This document shows, piece after piece, positions 62,466 to 64,000 of a stretch of DNA of 64,000 nucleotides (the stretch's first letter is position 1; each line of letters opens with the position of its first letter). Under the pieces are notes generated by a model that worked only from the letters and a program-made list of their open reading frames with translations, ran no database searches and was not told the origin of the DNA. Source of the stretch: Aequorivita sp. Its GTDB lineage: Bacteria > Bacteroidota > Bacteroidia > Flavobacteriales > Flavobacteriaceae. The translations under genes were made by a program, and so were the position numbers. Where the stretch lies: the NCBI GenBank assembly GCA_030690315.1, contig JAUYGY010000042.1, positions 22,301 to 86,300 on the forward strand, read 5' to 3'.

Positions 62466-63809
62466 TTATTCCCCCTTCCCCGAAAGCCCCTCAAACTTCT
62501 CCGTCATTGTTGGGTTTCCTTTTGTCAATTTTTTAATAGTTAAATCTTCCGCCTTATTATTGGCTAGGCGTAGGTTGTTTACGGATGCCAACAGATTATC
62601 TTTCGTTTTTTGAAGATGGTCCATGGTTTTGTCTATTTCCTCAATTGCAGTTTTAAATTGGCGGCTGGCCAAATCGTAATTGCGTGCAAAACCTTCCTTA
62701 AACGTGTTTATTTTTTCCTCAAAATTGGTAATGTCCACGTTTTGGTTTTTAATCAAACTCAGCTCTGCCTTGTATTGCATGGAGTTCATGGCCGCATTGC
62801 GAAGCAGGGTGATAATGGGAATGAAAAACTGCGGCCGCACCACGTACATTTTTTTACATCTGTGCGAGACGTCGACTATGCCCGTGTTATAGAGTTCATT
62901 TTCCGCTTCCAATAAGGAAACCAGCACGGCATATTCACATTTCTTTTCGGTGCGGTCCTTGTCCAGTTTTGCGAAAAAATCCTCATTCCTCTTTTTTGTT
63001 GTGGTTTCGTCGTTCTCATTTTTCATTTCGAACATAATGGAAATGATTTCATTGCCGGCTTCATCGGTTTCCCTATAAATGAAATCGCCTTTGTTACCGC
63101 CCCTGGCATCATTGTCCTTTTCAAAATAGGCATTTTGGAAAGCTGTGGCCCGCAGTTTATTGAACTCTGCCTCACAGTGCTGTTCCAAGGTTTCGCCTAT
63201 CATTTTTGTGGAAAGCCTTTGCTTATAATCCTTTAAACGCGCAATATCCTCATCTTTCAATTTAATGAGTTCGTCCTTTACGCTGAGCTGATTCGTAAAC
63301 TGTTCCCGAATGGACTTTTCCAGTAATTGTGTTTCGGTTTCCTTTATTTTTAAATCGCTTGCCAGCATATCGCGTTCCTTTTCAATGGCGCGAATGGCTT
63401 CTCCAACGGTAAGTTTTTTATCGATCTCCGCATGTTGTATTTTCGATTTCATATCGGCGATCTCGGCTTCTTTCTTTGCCAATTGTTCGGCAAGGGAGCG
63501 TTCGCTTTGCGATTTTAGCTCGTTAATTTCCCGTTCCTTCGCAGCTAATTTCTCGGCCAGGTCGCTATTGCTTTTGGCCCTTAATTCGGATAGCTCTTGA
63601 TCCTTTTTTGAAAGTTGTTCCTGTAAGGCATTTTTTATGTTTGCTTCCGCAAGCTTTACGGCACTTTCTTTTTCTTTTTCTGCAAGATTTAGCCTGTTCT
63701 TTAGCTCGTGCTCAAATTCATGGTCGCGCACTTGCTTCAGGATATCGGCAAATCCAGCTTCGTCAACTTTAAAAGCTTTTTTGCAACTGGGGCATATTAT
63801 TTCGTTCAT
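62466..63809 (-). CDS. DUF2130 coiled-coil protein
   Basis: From the ATG at 63809 the protein is 447 residues. It starts [19 protein letters not shown] (CxxC, zinc-ribbon-like), followed by about 170 residues of highly charged coiled coil ([32 protein letters not shown]) and a C-terminal DUF2130 domain: [63 protein letters not shown]. The E-x(n)-GDF...FEMKNE pattern recalls restriction-nuclease folds, so a nuclease-like role is possible, but the function is not established. A longer start at 63842 is less likely. Confidence 0.85.
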   Translation of the reverse strand: MNEIICPSCKKAFKVDEAGFADILKQVRDHEFEHELKNRLNLAEKEKESAVKLAEANIKNALQEQLSKKDQELSELRAKSNSDLAEKLAAKEREINELKSQSERSLAEQLAKKEAEIADMKSKIQHAEIDKKLTVGEAIRAIEKERDMLASDLKIKETETQLLEKSIREQFTNQLSVKDELIKLKDEDIARLKDYKQRLSTKMIGETLEQHCEAEFNKLRATAFQNAYFEKDNDARGGNKGDFIYRETDEAGNEIISIMFEMKNENDETTTKKRNEDFFAKLDKDRTEKKCEYAVLVSLLEAENELYNTGIVDVSHRCKKMYVVRPQFFIPIITLLRNAAMNSMQYKAELSLIKNQNVDITNFEEKINTFKEGFARNYDLASRQFKTAIEEIDKTMDHLQKTKDNLLASVNNLRLANNKAEDLTIKKLTKGNPTMTEKFEGLSGKGE

Positions 63810-63902
63810 TATTTGTTTGTTTTGTTGGGCTGGTTTTTTCAATTATAAAGTAAGTAATGTAACCCGTTGTGCATTTTGATGAATAACAATTAATTTTAGT
63901 AA

Positions 63903-63991
63903 AAATTTCAAGTTTTTACCTCTTATCCTAAAGGAAGAACTTGAAATTTCATCGATATTCCCTTTAGGGTTAGGGTAAAAATCGATGAAAT
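63903..63991. repeat. Two overlapping inverted repeats at the right edge
   Basis: AAATTTCAAGTT (63903-63914) pairs perfectly with AACTTGAAATTT (63938-63949). ATTTCATCGAT (63946-63956) pairs perfectly with ATCGATGAAAT (63981-63991). The two share 63946-63949, so the structures compete. The second loop contains CCCTTTAGGG. Upstream of a gene outside the window this could be regulatory, or the array could be a palindromic repeat. Confidence 0.6.
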
Positions 63992-64000
63992 GCTCAAAAT

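Overview
The window reads as a chromosomal segment of a low-GC Flavobacteriaceae/Bacteroidota genome. The evidence is: secreted proteases ending in type IX secretion (T9SS) sorting domains, BshC (bacillithiol synthesis), promoters with the Bacteroidota -7 motif TAnnTTTG, poor Shine-Dalgarno sites, and several families typical of the phylum (DUF3570, DUF4266, DUF6503-type lipoprotein, YwqK-like antitoxin repeats, bacterial GH3). Genus cannot be fixed from the sequence alone. I saw no rRNA, tRNA, CRISPR array, intact insertion sequence or prophage.

Layout. 0-2.4 kb is accessory DNA: a MazEF-type toxin-antitoxin pair, a small membrane protein, a 21-bp degenerate tandem array, and two small antitoxin-like genes without toxins. 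2.5-40 kb is mostly housekeeping: uvrB, a GH3 acyl-adenylase-like gene, a 23S pseudouridine synthase, hsp20, sucC, lysA, a carotenoid-type desaturase, a cold-shock protein, a 1940-residue M36 metalloprotease, a subtilase, a nitronate monooxygenase-like gene, mnmA, yidC, pyrG, a LysM lipoprotein next to osmC and guaA, a RelE-type TA pair, bshC and an M14 peptidase. 40-45 kb holds a LolA-like lipoprotein, a GC-richer FAD monooxygenase with a zinc-finger-like N-terminus, and a NodU-type carbamoyltransferase. 45-49 kb looks like a cassette array: small unrelated minus-strand genes separated by structured spacers with complementary ends, one carrying what looks like the 3' end (domains V-VI) of a group II intron. 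49-52 kb is a GlxA/AraC regulator divergent from a DoxX-like/SRPBCC/VOC operon. 52-57 kb carries PAP2, a VIT transporter and a tight thioredoxin-ApbE-DUF4266-DUF3570 operon. 57-64 kb carries a tRNA-dihydrouridine synthase, HutD-like protein, a B12-binding radical SAM protein plus a relic of a second copy, an outer-membrane protein and a DUF2130 protein.

The strongest unexplained signal is a family of intergenic tandem arrays with a period of 7 bp (a few of 8 bp). Each locus has its own word (TTCTCAC, ATTACTC then ATAACCC, TGAGAAG, TTGTCTT then GGCTCTT, CGCTTAT, CAATTAA, GCGAAGA, GCATTAG and others). The words drift stepwise along an array, as if each unit were copied imperfectly from its neighbour. 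GCGAAAA/GCGAAGA words follow stop codons of several unrelated genes in the sense direction, and in two genes the array encodes the last residues of the protein. The most promising protein-level system is the thioredoxin-ApbE-DUF4266-DUF3570 operon, which has a flavin transferase but no visible canonical flavinylation motif in its partners.
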